DNA of 64,000 bases from Pseudorhodoplanes sinuspersici (GTDB lineage: Bacteria; Pseudomonadota; Alphaproteobacteria; Rhizobiales; Xanthobacteraceae), in assembly GCF_002119765.1 (NCBI RefSeq), contig NZ_CP021112.1, positions 552,501 to 616,500 of the forward strand. Reading direction: 5' to 3'. Shown one piece after another: positions 21,217-29,479 of this stretch; within the stretch, counting starts at the first letter, position 1; each line of letters starts with the position of its first letter. A program made the position numbers and the translations under genes. A model generated the notes under the pieces. That model searched no databases. It was given only the letters and a program-made list of their open reading frames with translations, and was not told the DNA's origin.

Positions 21217-21579
21217 ATGTTCACAGAATGGATTGAAAATGTCGGCGCCGCGCTCGATGGCGCTGGCGTCGCACTGATTACATTCGGTCTCCTGATTGCG
21301 ACCAGCCGTTATTTCTCCGCGCTTTTTGGAAAAGCGGAGATCGATGCCTTCCGCCGCTTGCGGCAGGATATCGGCCGGGCCATCCTGCTCGGACTGGAAG
21401 TGCTGGTCGCCGCGGACATCATTCGCACCGTTGCGGTCACACCGACGCTCACCAGTATCGCCATCCTGGCGGGCATTGTCGCCATCCGAACGGTGCTCAG
21501 CCTGAGCCTTCAGGTCGAGGTCGAGGGACGCTTTCCCTGGCAGCCCGAACGCACCAATGACGAAAGCGCCAGCGCCTGA
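21217..21579 (+). CDS. DUF1622 family membrane protein
   Basis: A 120-aa inner-membrane protein with three hydrophobic segments (about 15-35, 58-78, 82-100) and the family-typical LGLEVLVAADIIRTVAV followed by IRTVLSLSLQVEVEGRFPW. Function is unknown. The start is an ATG at 21217; the longer open frame upstream is an out-of-frame shadow of the AmpG-like gene. It lies 38 bp after that gene and may be co-transcribed with it. Confidence 0.85.
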   Translation: MFTEWIENVGAALDGAGVALITFGLLIATSRYFSALFGKAEIDAFRRLRQDIGRAILLGLEVLVAADIIRTVAVTPTLTSIAILAGIVAIRTVLSLSLQVEVEGRFPWQPERTNDESASA

Positions 21580-21948
21580 AACGATCGCATCGTCAACGCG
21601 TTGAAAAACAAGCGCCGGGTGTCAACCGGCCGCAACAGGGATGATGGACGTGGTGATTTTGCCGGTTTCTAGCCACGGCAGCAACGCATCGGTACGCGTG
21701 GCATCTGACCTGTTCCCGGCGCGGCTTGGTTTGCCGATTAGGCTTCAGCACCATTCGTGAAATGGATGGTGGAACCAAGCGTTCCGTTTTTGCTTTGACT
21801 TCATGTCCGGCTTCTACAGCCGGCGCTCCGCCCCGAGCTTATCAAAATACGGCTCAAAGCAAATCCGAAGTCTCGGGGCGGGGTCCAACGCTTGTTCGGG
21901 AAACCCATTTGGGTGATTTCGCAAAGCTTGTCGTCGGCTCATCGTCCA
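21580..21948. other. non-coding gap with two hairpins
   Basis: I see no convincing gene here. There is a 6-bp hairpin CCGGCT-TCTAC-AGCCGG (21807-21823), and 10-bp inverted arms CCGCCCCGAG (21828-21837) and CTCGGGGCGG (21872-21881). An open frame from 21726 overlaps the end of the next gene and has no ribosome-binding site or recognisable sequence. Confidence 0.5.
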
Positions 21949-22569
21949 CTAACCCGTAACCGGCCCGCACCAGCCCGGCAGGAAATTGGCGTCCGTGCTC
22001 TTCGCCAAAGCCAGTGCCTTCTCCGCCGCCGCTTCGAAATCCTTCTCGATCGCGCTGCGCTTGATGCGTGGCCGCAGAAAATCGGCCCAGAGAAACTCGC
22101 TGAACGGCGTCGTATCCTTCGCATAGCCGCCGGCGCGTCGCAATTCGCCGGCGAGACTGCGGTAGGGATCGTCCGCCAAGCTGGATATTCCGCCTGGTAT
22201 GTCCGCATAGGGGCGGCGGCGTCCCTGCGCATCGTAGGGGTAAACCCAGCCGTGATGATCGAGGAAGGTCCAGAACGCATCGCCCTTGAGCATTCGTAAA
22301 TCTTTAACGACCTCGACCAGGATGTCCTTGACGCCTTCGCGTTGCAGTGCACGTGCCAGGTGATGATGATCGATGACGTAATAGCGATCCTTGGGTCCGA
22401 AGATCACCGGAATCATGTGCTGGCCGAGAAACTTGGATTTCTTGCCGCCGCCCTGCGCACGCCAGTGCTGCTGTTTTTCTTCAACTTCGCGAAATCCAAC
22501 CGTCATCTGCGTCGGCTTGAGGCTGGCGATGGGAACGGGATTGAGAAGAGGCTCGCGAACGACCGTCAT
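21949..22569 (-). CDS. ParB-like nuclease-fold protein (ParBc_2 type)
   Basis: A 206-aa protein. The N-terminal half has ParB-like elements (VPIASLKPTQMTVG, HMIPVIFGPKDRYYVIDHHHLARAL) of the ParBc_2 family, here with a DHHH run in place of the usual DGHHR/GHRR. The C-terminal half (GGISSLADDPYRSLAGELRR, FSEFLWADFLRPRI) is conserved among chromosomal homologues. This family is not the ParABS segregation CTPase; its biochemical role is unknown. It lies 22 bp downstream of recR on the same strand, so it may share its transcript. Confidence 0.82.
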   Translation of the reverse strand: MTVVREPLLNPVPIASLKPTQMTVGFREVEEKQQHWRAQGGGKKSKFLGQHMIPVIFGPKDRYYVIDHHHLARALQREGVKDILVEVVKDLRMLKGDAFWTFLDHHGWVYPYDAQGRRRPYADIPGGISSLADDPYRSLAGELRRAGGYAKDTTPFSEFLWADFLRPRIKRSAIEKDFEAAAEKALALAKSTDANFLPGWCGPVTG

Positions 22570-22591
22570 GATCCGTTCCTTTCAAATCCGC

Positions 22592-23197
22592 TCAGATCGG
22601 CGTCCTCTGCCGGATCGCCGCCGACAACGTACCTTCATCCAGATAGTCGAGCTCGCCGCCAACCGGCACACCATGCGCCAGCCGCGTTACTGTTACGTTG
22701 GCATTATGCAGAAGATCGGTGATGTAATGCGCCGTGGTCTGGCCATCGACCGTCGCATTGAGCGCCAGGATCACTTCCTTCACCGCCGGCTCATGCGCGC
22801 GCGACACTAGCGCATCGATGCTCAGATCCTGCGGCCCGATGCCGTCGAGCGGCGACAGCGTCCCACCGAGCACGTGATAGCGCGCATTCACCGCATTGGC
22901 GCGTTCCAGCGCCCAGAGATCGGCGACATCGGCCACCACCACAATCACCGATGAGTCGCGCTTGGGATCGGTGCAGACCGTGCAGGGATTTTGTGAATCG
23001 ATATTGCCGCAAATGCCGCAGACCGTGATGCGGTCGCGGGCGGTGCCCAGCGCCTCGGTCAGCGGCGTCATCAATTGCTCGCGCTTCTTGATCAGATGCA
23101 ACGCCGCGCGCCGCGCCGAGCGTGGCCCAAGGCCCGGCAGCTTGGCCAGAAGCTGGATCAGGCGTTCGATTTCAGGTCCGGCAACGGCTTTCGGCAT
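22592..23197 (-). CDS. recR: recombination protein RecR
   Basis: A 201-aa protein in the RecFOR pathway that helps RecA load at gaps. Visible: helix-hairpin-helix [19 protein letters not shown] near 17-35, the zinc finger [16 protein letters not shown] near 57-72, and the Toprim core [15 protein letters not shown] near 82. ATG 23197 gives the E. coli length; a TTG 9 bp upstream is the alternative. The usual dnaX-ybaB partners are not adjacent. Confidence 0.96.
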   Translation of the reverse strand: MPKAVAGPEIERLIQLLAKLPGLGPRSARRAALHLIKKREQLMTPLTEALGTARDRITVCGICGNIDSQNPCTVCTDPKRDSSVIVVVADVADLWALERANAVNARYHVLGGTLSPLDGIGPQDLSIDALVSRAHEPAVKEVILALNATVDGQTTAHYITDLLHNANVTVTRLAHGVPVGGELDYLDEGTLSAAIRQRTPI

Positions 23198-23315
23198 TGG
23201 GCTCAATCAAATGACTCAGGCGGGAGCCGCATATTGCGAGGCCCGAGCGCGAAATCAATGGGCCGCCGTTATCATTCCAGGTTTGCGGCTTCGTCGCGCC
23301 CCGGATTGACGAGAC

Positions 23316-23981
23316 CTACACCTTCTCGATCGCGATCTGATAGCCGCGATGCAGCTCGCGATACTGGCCGGGAATCGCGGCCAGGAACATGTCGACACCG
23401 AGCTTGGGCCGCTCCTCCTCGGTGTCCATCAGCGGCCATTCGTAATCGTCGAATATCGCGATGCCGCCGCGATCCAAAAGCGACCAGGCCATCACCGCAT
23501 CGCGATAGACATCCGCCGCGATATGGCTGCCGTCGATATAGGCGACATCGAAGCGCCGGCCGGCGGCGCCAAGGCGCGGCAGCACCTCCGCCGAACTGCC
23601 GACGATCTTCTCGATCCGCGCCTCGTAGCCGGCCAGATTGTGATCGAACTGCTGCTCGCTCTTGCGCGCGAGATCGGCGAAGTAAGGATTCTCGTGATGC
23701 TCGACATTGCCGGCAAACGGATCGATACACACGATGGTCGAATGCGGCAGCACGTTGAGGAAGCACAAAGCCGAACGGCCTTCCCACGAGCCCACTTCGA
23801 CAATGCGGACCCTCCTGTCGCGCAGCGGATGCAGCAGTTCGGCCCAGTTGAAGAAGTGATGCGCCGCCCAGTCGGTGTGGAAGGTGCGTCCCTCCTCCCA
23901 TTTCAGGATCTGCGCCTTGGTCAGATAAGCGTTTTCGGGCTTCTCGAGAAAGGCCAGGTCCTCATGGGGAATGGTGCTCAC
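23316..23981 (-). CDS. class I SAM-dependent methyltransferase (Methyltransf_24 type)
   Basis: I chose GTG 23981 because GGAGGAG lies 5 nt upstream of it; an ATG 15 bp further out would bury that ribosome-binding site inside the gene. The product is 221 aa. SAM-binding motif I is IVEVGSWEGRSALCFL near residue 60, the acidic residue is in TIVCIDPFAG, and FDVAYIDGSHIAADVYRDAV followed by GGIAIFDDYEWP completes the fold. Similar proteins act on sugars, cephalosporins or other small molecules; the substrate is unknown. It faces the next methyltransferase gene divergently, 120 bp apart. Confidence 0.88.
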   Translation of the reverse strand: MSTIPHEDLAFLEKPENAYLTKAQILKWEEGRTFHTDWAAHHFFNWAELLHPLRDRRVRIVEVGSWEGRSALCFLNVLPHSTIVCIDPFAGNVEHHENPYFADLARKSEQQFDHNLAGYEARIEKIVGSSAEVLPRLGAAGRRFDVAYIDGSHIAADVYRDAVMAWSLLDRGGIAIFDDYEWPLMDTEEERPKLGVDMFLAAIPGQYRELHRGYQIAIEKV

Positions 23982-24101
23982 GGTTTCTCCTCCCAAACGT
24001 CAATCGCATCATGACAATTCCGGCGTCGTGCGGCCAGAGCATGGCGGCATGCGGTTCCCTTGCTATATTTCCAAGGAAGAGCATGACGGACAGGACTGTC
24101 G

Positions 24102-25178
24102 ATGAGCCCGCTGACCCGCCTCGCCACCCGTGTCGCCTATGGCGCGATGCAATTGCCGCGCCTCGCCTGGTATGCCGGCCACGGCTATGCGCTGCAGCGG
24201 CTGGCGGCGGAGGTAAAGCGGCGCGAGAGCAACGAAGCGCCGCCGGAAAAAAGATGGGACGGCGACAATCGCGCGCCGGTGCTGAGTCAGAGCCGGCTCT
24301 ATGGCGACATGGCCGATCTCATGGCGCGCGATCTGGCCAATGTCGAGGAAGGCCTCTATCCGCTGCCGGCCGACCATGACGGCTCGCTGCTGACGCGGAT
24401 CTATCGCTCGCGCCTGTTCTTCGACGATCTGCCGGATGTGCATCGCCGCCGCAAGGAACGCCGTCACGATGAGGTGCTGGACGAGACCACGCGCGGCAAA
24501 CGGCCGGATTATTACTTGCAGAATTTCCACTATCAGTCCGGCGGCTGGCTGACCGAGGACTCTGCGCAACGCTACGACACCCAGGTCGAGGTGCTGTTCA
24601 AGGGCACCGCCAATGCGATGCGCCGCATGGCGCTGCCGGAGCTGTACGAGATTTTCAAGGGCCGCGATCAGCGCAAGCTGACGCTCACCGATATCGGCTG
24701 CGGCACCGGCCGCTTTCTCGATTTCGTCAAGCAAGCCTGGCCGCGGCTGCCGGTGACCGGCATCGATCTGTCCGAGCCCTACATCAAACATGCGCGGAAG
24801 CATCTGCGGCGCTGGTCGCGCGTGCGCACGATCGTCGGCAATGCCGAAAGCCTGCCGCTGCCGGATGCCAGCCAGGATGCAGTGACGAATATCTTCACGA
24901 TGCACGAATTGCCGCCGCAGGTCCGCCGCACGGTGATCGGCGAATGCGCGCGTGTGCTCAAACCCGGCGGGCGCCTTGTGATCGTCGATTCGCTGCAGCG
25001 GCGCGACGTGCCCGATTATGACGGCATCCTGGAACGCTTCCCGCAGAATTATCACGAGCCTTATTTCGAGAGCTATCTCGATGAGGATTTCGCGCATATC
25101 GCGAAGACACACGGCCTGACGCATGTGCGGGACGAGCCGGCCTTTGTCTCGAAAGTGATGGTGTTCGACAAGGTCTGA
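24102..25178 (+). CDS. class I SAM-dependent methyltransferase (Methyltransf_11 type)
   Basis: A 358-aa protein. An N-terminal extension of about 195 residues, rich in Arg and aromatic residues (YYLQNFHYQSGGWLTEDSAQ), precedes a methyltransferase domain with LTLTDIGCGTGRFLDFV near 200, VTGIDLSEPYIKHA, NAESLPLPDASQDAV and ECARVLKPGGRLVIVDSLQR. Substrate unknown; the long N-terminal region is shared by a distinct family seen in cyanobacteria and alphaproteobacteria. It is probably monocistronic. Confidence 0.85.
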   Translation: MSPLTRLATRVAYGAMQLPRLAWYAGHGYALQRLAAEVKRRESNEAPPEKRWDGDNRAPVLSQSRLYGDMADLMARDLANVEEGLYPLPADHDGSLLTRIYRSRLFFDDLPDVHRRRKERRHDEVLDETTRGKRPDYYLQNFHYQSGGWLTEDSAQRYDTQVEVLFKGTANAMRRMALPELYEIFKGRDQRKLTLTDIGCGTGRFLDFVKQAWPRLPVTGIDLSEPYIKHARKHLRRWSRVRTIVGNAESLPLPDASQDAVTNIFTMHELPPQVRRTVIGECARVLKPGGRLVIVDSLQRRDVPDYDGILERFPQNYHEPYFESYLDEDFAHIAKTHGLTHVRDEPAFVSKVMVFDKV

Positions 25179-25216
25179 GCCACCTACTCCGCTCATGCCC
25201 GCGCGCGGGCTCGATA

Positions 25217-25984
25217 TCACCCCGGCAGGAAAGCGACCCCGCCGCTTCGCTCGTCGCGCAACGTCTGTACATTGGCGCGATACAGGGCTTCCAGGTTCTC
25301 CACTGTCAGCACATCCGTCACCTTGCCTTCGGCGAGGCGGGTGCCGTCGCGCAGAAGATAGACGCGCGTCGCGGCCCGCATCGCGTGGTTCGGATCGTGC
25401 GTCGTGAACAACACGCCGAGCCCGGCCTCGGCAAGTCCGCGGATCTCGTTCATCACCTTGCCCTGATTGCCGAAATCAAGGCTGGCCGTCGGCTCGTCGA
25501 GAACGATGAAGCGCGGCTCCTGTGCCAGCGCGCGTGCGAGCAGCACTAATTGCCGTTCACCGCCGGAAATTTCCGTGTAGGCGCGCTGCGCCAGCGATGC
25601 GATGCCAAAGCGATCCAGCATCGCCATGCTGATCTCGCGGTCATCCGCACTTGGCGCGGCGAACAGAGAACCATGCGCCGTGCGCCCCATCAGCACAACG
25701 CTTTCGACCGTAAAGGCGAAGGTGCCGTGATGCACCTGCGGCACATAGCCGATCATCCGCGCGCGTTCCGCGATCGGCAGCTCGTGCAACGGCTTGTCCA
25801 TGACGCGCACCTCACCGCGCCGTGGTACGAGCAGCCCCAGCAGCGTCTTGAGCAAGGTCGTCTTGCCGCCACCGTTCGGACCGAGCAGCGCCAGCACCTC
25901 GCCCTCCGCGAGGCGCACATTCAATCCGCTGCCGACCAGGCGGTCCGGATAACCGATGGAGAGATCGCGGCCTTCGATCGTCAT
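25217..25984 (-). CDS. ABC transporter ATP-binding protein (FecE/BtuD/MolC type)
   Basis: A 255-aa nucleotide-binding subunit of a class II importer. Walker A GPNGGGKTT near 35, Q-loop VPQVHH, signature ISGGERQLVLLARAL, Walker B FIVLDEPTASLD and the switch His in TTHDPNHA are all present. It is the last gene of a leftward set of solute-binding protein, FecCD permease and ATPase. The family transports siderophores, heme, cobalamin or, in the Haemophilus MolBCA case, molybdate/tungstate. Next to Mop, ModA-like and TupABC genes, an oxyanion substrate is a reasonable but unproven guess. Confidence 0.93.
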   Translation of the reverse strand: MTIEGRDLSIGYPDRLVGSGLNVRLAEGEVLALLGPNGGGKTTLLKTLLGLLVPRRGEVRVMDKPLHELPIAERARMIGYVPQVHHGTFAFTVESVVLMGRTAHGSLFAAPSADDREISMAMLDRFGIASLAQRAYTEISGGERQLVLLARALAQEPRFIVLDEPTASLDFGNQGKVMNEIRGLAEAGLGVLFTTHDPNHAMRAATRVYLLRDGTRLAEGKVTDVLTVENLEALYRANVQTLRDERSGGVAFLPG

Positions 25985-25994
25985 GCCGGATCGC

Positions 25995-27008
25995 TCACGA
26001 CCACGTCTTGCTCACACTGGCGAGAAGCCAGATGAAAAACGGCGTGCCGATCACCGCCGTCAGAATACCGAGCGGCACTTCCACCTGCGCCACGCTGCGC
26101 GCGATGGTGTCGATGAACAACAAGAATCCGCCGCCGAGAATCGCCGACACCGGCAGCAGCCGCGCGAAATCGGGCCCGACCAGAGAGCGCGCCAGATGCG
26201 GCACCACGAGGCCGACCCAGCCGATGATGCCCGCGGTCGCAACGCTCGCCGAGGTGACAAGCGTCGCCGCGGCAACGATGGCAACGCGCAACGCTCCGGT
26301 CGGCACGCCAAGTGCGCGCGCCTCCTCTTCCGGCAGCGACATCACATTCATGCGGTGCCGCAAGGCCAGCAGCACGACACTGCCGAGCAGCACCGGCCCG
26401 AACAGCGGAACGAGATCCGACACATTCGCCGCAGCCAGACTGCCGAGCAGCCAGAAGGTCATCGCCGGCAACTGGTTGTATGGATCGGCGAGATACTTCA
26501 CGAGCCCGACGCCAGCGCCGAGCAGCGCTCCGATGACGACGCCGGCGAGCACCAGCACCAGCACCGGATCGCGTGTGCGGATCGCCGACCCGATCAGATA
26601 CACCGCAGTCACGGCCACAAGACCGCCGATGAAAGCAAAGATCTGTATCGAGAGAACACCAAGCGAGAAATAGATGCCGAGTACCGCACCGAGCGCGGCA
26701 CCGGACGAGGCGCCAAGGATATCGGGCGACACCAGCGGATTGCGAAACAGGCCCTGAAAGGCTGTGCCAGCCACCGCCAATGCCGCGCCGACCAGAAAAG
26801 CCGCGATCACACGCGGGCCGCGCACCTGCAGGATTACGGCTTCGGTCGCCGCAGGAACGTCCGCTGCGCCATCGGCGACCTTGCTCCACAGCACCGCGAT
26901 GATATCGCCGATCGATACCGGAAAGCGGCCGATCAGGAATGCCGCGGCGAAGCCGGCAACGAGCACGGCAATCGCGATGAGTGTGCCGGGAAGTGCGGAG
27001 CGGGGCAT
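25995..27008 (-). CDS. FecCD family ABC transporter permease
   Basis: About 337 aa with ten predicted membrane helices. Diagnostic runs: RGPRVIAAFLVGAALAVAGT, FQGLFRNPLVSPDILGASSG, and IIGWVGLVVPHLARSLVGPD. GAGG/GAGGTTG precedes two adjacent ATGs (27011 and 27008); 27008 has the better spacing. It is 10 bp upstream of the ATPase gene. The solute-binding protein gene lies upstream across a 126-bp palindromic repeat, which may weaken co-transcription. Confidence 0.93.
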   Translation of the reverse strand: MPRSALPGTLIAIAVLVAGFAAAFLIGRFPVSIGDIIAVLWSKVADGAADVPAATEAVILQVRGPRVIAAFLVGAALAVAGTAFQGLFRNPLVSPDILGASSGAALGAVLGIYFSLGVLSIQIFAFIGGLVAVTAVYLIGSAIRTRDPVLVLVLAGVVIGALLGAGVGLVKYLADPYNQLPAMTFWLLGSLAAANVSDLVPLFGPVLLGSVVLLALRHRMNVMSLPEEEARALGVPTGALRVAIVAAATLVTSASVATAGIIGWVGLVVPHLARSLVGPDFARLLPVSAILGGGFLLFIDTIARSVAQVEVPLGILTAVIGTPFFIWLLASVSKTWS

Positions 27009-27019
27009 CATCAACCTCG

Positions 27020-27145
27020 GTGTCCCGGGCGCGGTGCAACGCAAGAAGATGCGGTGCACCGCAGAACCGGGTCCCACTCATTATCAGAAGAAATGGGTCC
27101 CGGCTCGGCGATGCAACGCTGCGCATTGCACCGCGTCCGGGACAC
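27020..27145. repeat. long intergenic palindrome inside a transporter operon
   Basis: Outer arms GTGTCCCGGGCGCGGTGCA (from 27020) and TGCACCGCGTCCGGGACAC (27127-27145) are near-perfect inverted copies. Inside lie further copies of GATGC(A)/GGTGCACCGC and GGGTCCC-type motifs. This is a composite repeat type known from Bradyrhizobium-like genomes. It sits between the solute-binding protein gene and the permease gene. Confidence 0.75.
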
Positions 27146-27156
27146 GAGACTCATCA

Positions 27157-28173
27157 TCACCCCCGCCCTTCCAGCACGGCATCCATCTGCGCGTCGGTCG
27201 GCGTGACGTGGTAGAAGCGCGCATAGAAATCACGCGCGATCGCGCGGATGTCTTCGGGAAAACGCTCAGGATAGAGAATCTTCGCCAGCCACCACAGACC
27301 GATCAGACGGTTCACCGACGGCGGAAAGTCAATCCAGCCGAACGGCAACTTCGGTGCAAGATGCACGCGGCCTTCCTGCACGGCGGTGCCCCCTTTCCAC
27401 GCCGGATCGCCTTTCACATTCGATGCAAAATCGCGATCGATGGTGATGATGACATCCGGATTCCACACCAAGACTTGCTCGATCGACACCGTGGCAAGGC
27501 CGCCTTTTCGTTCGCCGGCAACATTGCGCGCCAGCAATTCGATCGTTTCGACATTGATAGAACCGCCGAGCCCGGTTTCAAGTCCGCGCGGACCGCGTGC
27601 GAAATAGACCCGCGGCCGCTTGTCCGGCGCGACATTGGCAATGCGCTGCATAATGGTGTCGAGCGTGCGCGTCGTGTAACTGGCAAATTCCTTCCCTTGC
27701 ATCTCGTGGCGCGTCAGTTCGCCGAGCTTGCGATAGGAGGCGGCAGTCGCTTCGAAGCGGCCATCCAGCAGTGCATAGGGAATACCGGTCTGTTCCTGCA
27801 CGCGCTCGGCGAGCGTGACATAGGTCCGGCTGGTCGAACCGATATCGAGAATAAGATCGGGTTTCAGCGCCAGCAGCATTTCGAGATTGGCGGTGTTGCC
27901 CCGCCCGGTGATGCGGCCGATCTCGGGCCGCGAACCGATATCGGGCAACAGATATTCGCGTTCTTCCAGGCGATTGGCGCGGGGCCAGCCGATCAGCAAG
28001 TCCGGCGCCAGTGTATAGAGCATGATGGCGGCTGGCGGACCGGCCGGAAACACGCGCGTCACATTGGCCGGGATCGCCAGCACCCGCCCCGTCGCATCGG
28101 TAACGCTCTGCGCCTGCGCGACGCGCGGCAGCGTCGATAACAGACCAGCAAGGACTGAGCGGCGGGAGAGCAT
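27157..28173 (-). CDS. FecB/BtuF/MolA-type periplasmic binding protein
   Basis: A 338-aa exported protein; the N-terminus MLSRRSVLAGLLSTLPRVAQ has a twin-Arg start and a cleavable signal, so Tat export is possible. The class III binding fold is visible: TDATGRVLAIPANVTRVFP, NTANLEMLLALKPDLILDIG, VEQVLVWNPDVIIT-like SIEQVLVWNPDVIITIDRDF, and a C-terminal helical lobe. It lacks a lipobox. The ligand could be ferric chelate, cobalamin or molybdate/tungstate; the Mo/W genes next door favour the last. Confidence 0.87.
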   Translation of the reverse strand: MLSRRSVLAGLLSTLPRVAQAQSVTDATGRVLAIPANVTRVFPAGPPAAIMLYTLAPDLLIGWPRANRLEEREYLLPDIGSRPEIGRITGRGNTANLEMLLALKPDLILDIGSTSRTYVTLAERVQEQTGIPYALLDGRFEATAASYRKLGELTRHEMQGKEFASYTTRTLDTIMQRIANVAPDKRPRVYFARGPRGLETGLGGSINVETIELLARNVAGERKGGLATVSIEQVLVWNPDVIITIDRDFASNVKGDPAWKGGTAVQEGRVHLAPKLPFGWIDFPPSVNRLIGLWWLAKILYPERFPEDIRAIARDFYARFYHVTPTDAQMDAVLEGRG

Positions 28174-28183
28174 ATCACCTTTT

Positions 28184-28215
28184 CTTCCCTCTCCCCTTCT
28201 TACGGGGAGAGGAAG
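28184..28215. repeat. hairpin after the TOBE gene
   Basis: Arms CTTCCCTCTCCCC (28184-28196) and GGGGAGAGGAAG (28204-28215) pair with one bulge. It directly follows the TOBE gene stop (28217) on the minus strand and precedes the binding-protein gene. There is no T-run; it may be a dispersed element doubling as a 3' end. Confidence 0.5.
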
Positions 28216-28216
28216 A

Positions 28217-28426
28217 CTAATCCATCCCGATCATCACGTCGCTGGCCTTGATCACAGCGTAGGCCTCCCGCCCAACCGTAAGGTCCATCTCGTCGACCGC
28301 TTCGTTGGTGATGGCCGCGGTGATGACCTGCCCGCCGCCGATATCGATCTTCACATGTGCGGTGGTTGTGCCCAGCCTGACGTCGACAATCCTGCCCTTG
28401 ATCCGATTACGTGCGCTGAGTTTCAT
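28217..28426 (-). CDS. Mop/TOBE domain molbindin
   Basis: A 69-aa single-domain protein, MKLSARNRIKGRIVDVRLGTT at the start and TNEAVDEMDLTVGREAYAVIKASDVMI at the end, which is a complete Mop/TOBE fold. Such molbindins assemble into oligomers that bind and store molybdate or tungstate in the cytosol. ATG 28426 is preceded by AAAGGAAG. The neighbours are an orphan ModA-like binding protein upstream and an FecBCD-type importer downstream. Confidence 0.92.
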   Translation of the reverse strand: MKLSARNRIKGRIVDVRLGTTTAHVKIDIGGGQVITAAITNEAVDEMDLTVGREAYAVIKASDVMIGMD

Positions 28427-28454
28427 AAACGGCTTCCTTTGCTCTGGTCTTGAT

Positions 28455-28525
28455 CCCGCTCGTCCCCGCGAAGGCGGGGACCCAGAGCCAAGAACTGGAT
28501 TCCCGCGTTCGCGGGAATGAGCGGG
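28455..28525. repeat. double-hairpin intergenic repeat
   Basis: Outer arms CCCGCTC (28455-28461) and GAGCGGG (28519-28525) enclose two perfect hairpins: GTCCCCGC-GAAG-GCGGGGAC (28462-28481) and ATTCCCGCG-TT-CGCGGGAAT (28499-28518). This is the REP/BIME-like form widespread in alphaproteobacteria. It separates the ModA-like gene from the molbindin gene. Confidence 0.75.
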
Positions 28526-28530
28526 GAAAT

Positions 28531-29340
28531 TTATTTCACGCCGGCAAACCCGTGCTTCACCAGAATATCCTGCCCCTCTTGCGACAAGATGAATGCGGCA
28601 AACCGCTCCGCATCCGCCGAAACACCCTTCACCACCGTCAGTCCATAATCGGCGCCGACGGCAAGGCTGTCCGGCAGGGCCACGATCTGCTGGCCGGGAT
28701 TTTCCCGCTGCGCCACCAGCGCATTGGTGCAATAAGTCAGGAAGATGTCGGCCTCTCCGGCCGCAACCAGCGCACCATAGACGCTGCGATCTTTCGGCGG
28801 CGCCGGCGAATTCGGTCCGCCGGTCAATTGCAGCGCCTTTTTCGACAGCACGTCATTCGCGCCCGCTTTCAAACCATCGGCCTTGCGAAAGACTTCAAAA
28901 GCATAGTCGCCCGACGGATCGGCTTTCGGCGTCGACGTCCCGAGCTTGATCGCAGGATCGAGCATGCGCTCCAGTAATGTCGCAGGCGTGACGGCAAGGC
29001 CGGGCTTCACCAGCGCGCAAAGACGATTGCGCGCGAACAATTGCACAGGTCCGGACTTGCCCGCTTTCGACAAGGACGTCGGATGCTCCATATTAGCCGA
29101 CGCAAACACGTCCGCCTTCTCGCCTTTCGCAATCGCATCGCGCAAAAGACCTGACGGTCCATATTTCGGCTGCACCGTCACGCCCGACGATTTTTCAAAC
29201 GCGGTCGAGACCTCGGTCAGCGCGCCGCGCAGACTGCCGGCGGCGTGCAGGAGAACAATATCGGCAGCGTGGGAGGTGGTGTTTGTTACCATAAGCGCTC
29301 CCAAGATCGCTGCCGCTTGCGCAGCTCTATGAACCGTCAT
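28531..29340 (-). CDS. ModA-like molybdate/oxyanion solute-binding protein (orphan)
   Basis: A 269-aa exported protein. After a signal peptide ending near TTSHA come IVLLHAAGSLRGALTEVSTA, KYGPSGLLRDAIAKGEKADV and FASANMEHP, matching ModA/SBP_bac_11 proteins that bind molybdate or tungstate. No ModB permease or ModC ATPase is beside it. The only plausible start giving a signal peptide, ATG 29340, lies inside the left arm of a dispersed palindrome, with CAGG abutting the ATG and no spaced ribosome-binding site, so expression may be poor or driven from tupA upstream. Confidence 0.82.
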   Translation of the reverse strand: MTVHRAAQAAAILGALMVTNTTSHAADIVLLHAAGSLRGALTEVSTAFEKSSGVTVQPKYGPSGLLRDAIAKGEKADVFASANMEHPTSLSKAGKSGPVQLFARNRLCALVKPGLAVTPATLLERMLDPAIKLGTSTPKADPSGDYAFEVFRKADGLKAGANDVLSKKALQLTGGPNSPAPPKDRSVYGALVAAGEADIFLTYCTNALVAQRENPGQQIVALPDSLAVGADYGLTVVKGVSADAERFAAFILSQEGQDILVKHGFAGVK

Positions 29341-29455
29341 CCTGAGGTGTCCGGCGAAGCCGGGCCTCGAAGGATGCACGGCCCAGATGGCCGCAATCCG
29401 GGCTGTCGCCCTTCGAGGCTCACGCGATTCTCGCGTGAGCACCTCAGGGTGACGG
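29334..29455. repeat. dispersed palindrome overlapping the ModA-like start
   Basis: Arms CCGTCATCCTGAGGTG (29334-29349) and CACCTCAGGGTGACGG (29440-29455) enclose a second perfect 10-bp hairpin, GCTCACGCGA-TTC-TCGCGTGAGC (29418-29440). The CATCCTGAGGTG/CACCTCAGGGTGACG pair is a familiar repeat of Bradyrhizobium and relatives. Its left arm contains the ATG of the ModA-like gene on the minus strand. Confidence 0.8.
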
Positions 29456-29479
29456 AGATGGCACAACCGGCTGTTTCCA

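Noticed and set aside
21726..21959. 77-codon open frame between DUF1622 and the ParB-like gene
   Set aside because: No ribosome-binding site, no family resemblance, and it runs over the end of the ParB-like gene.
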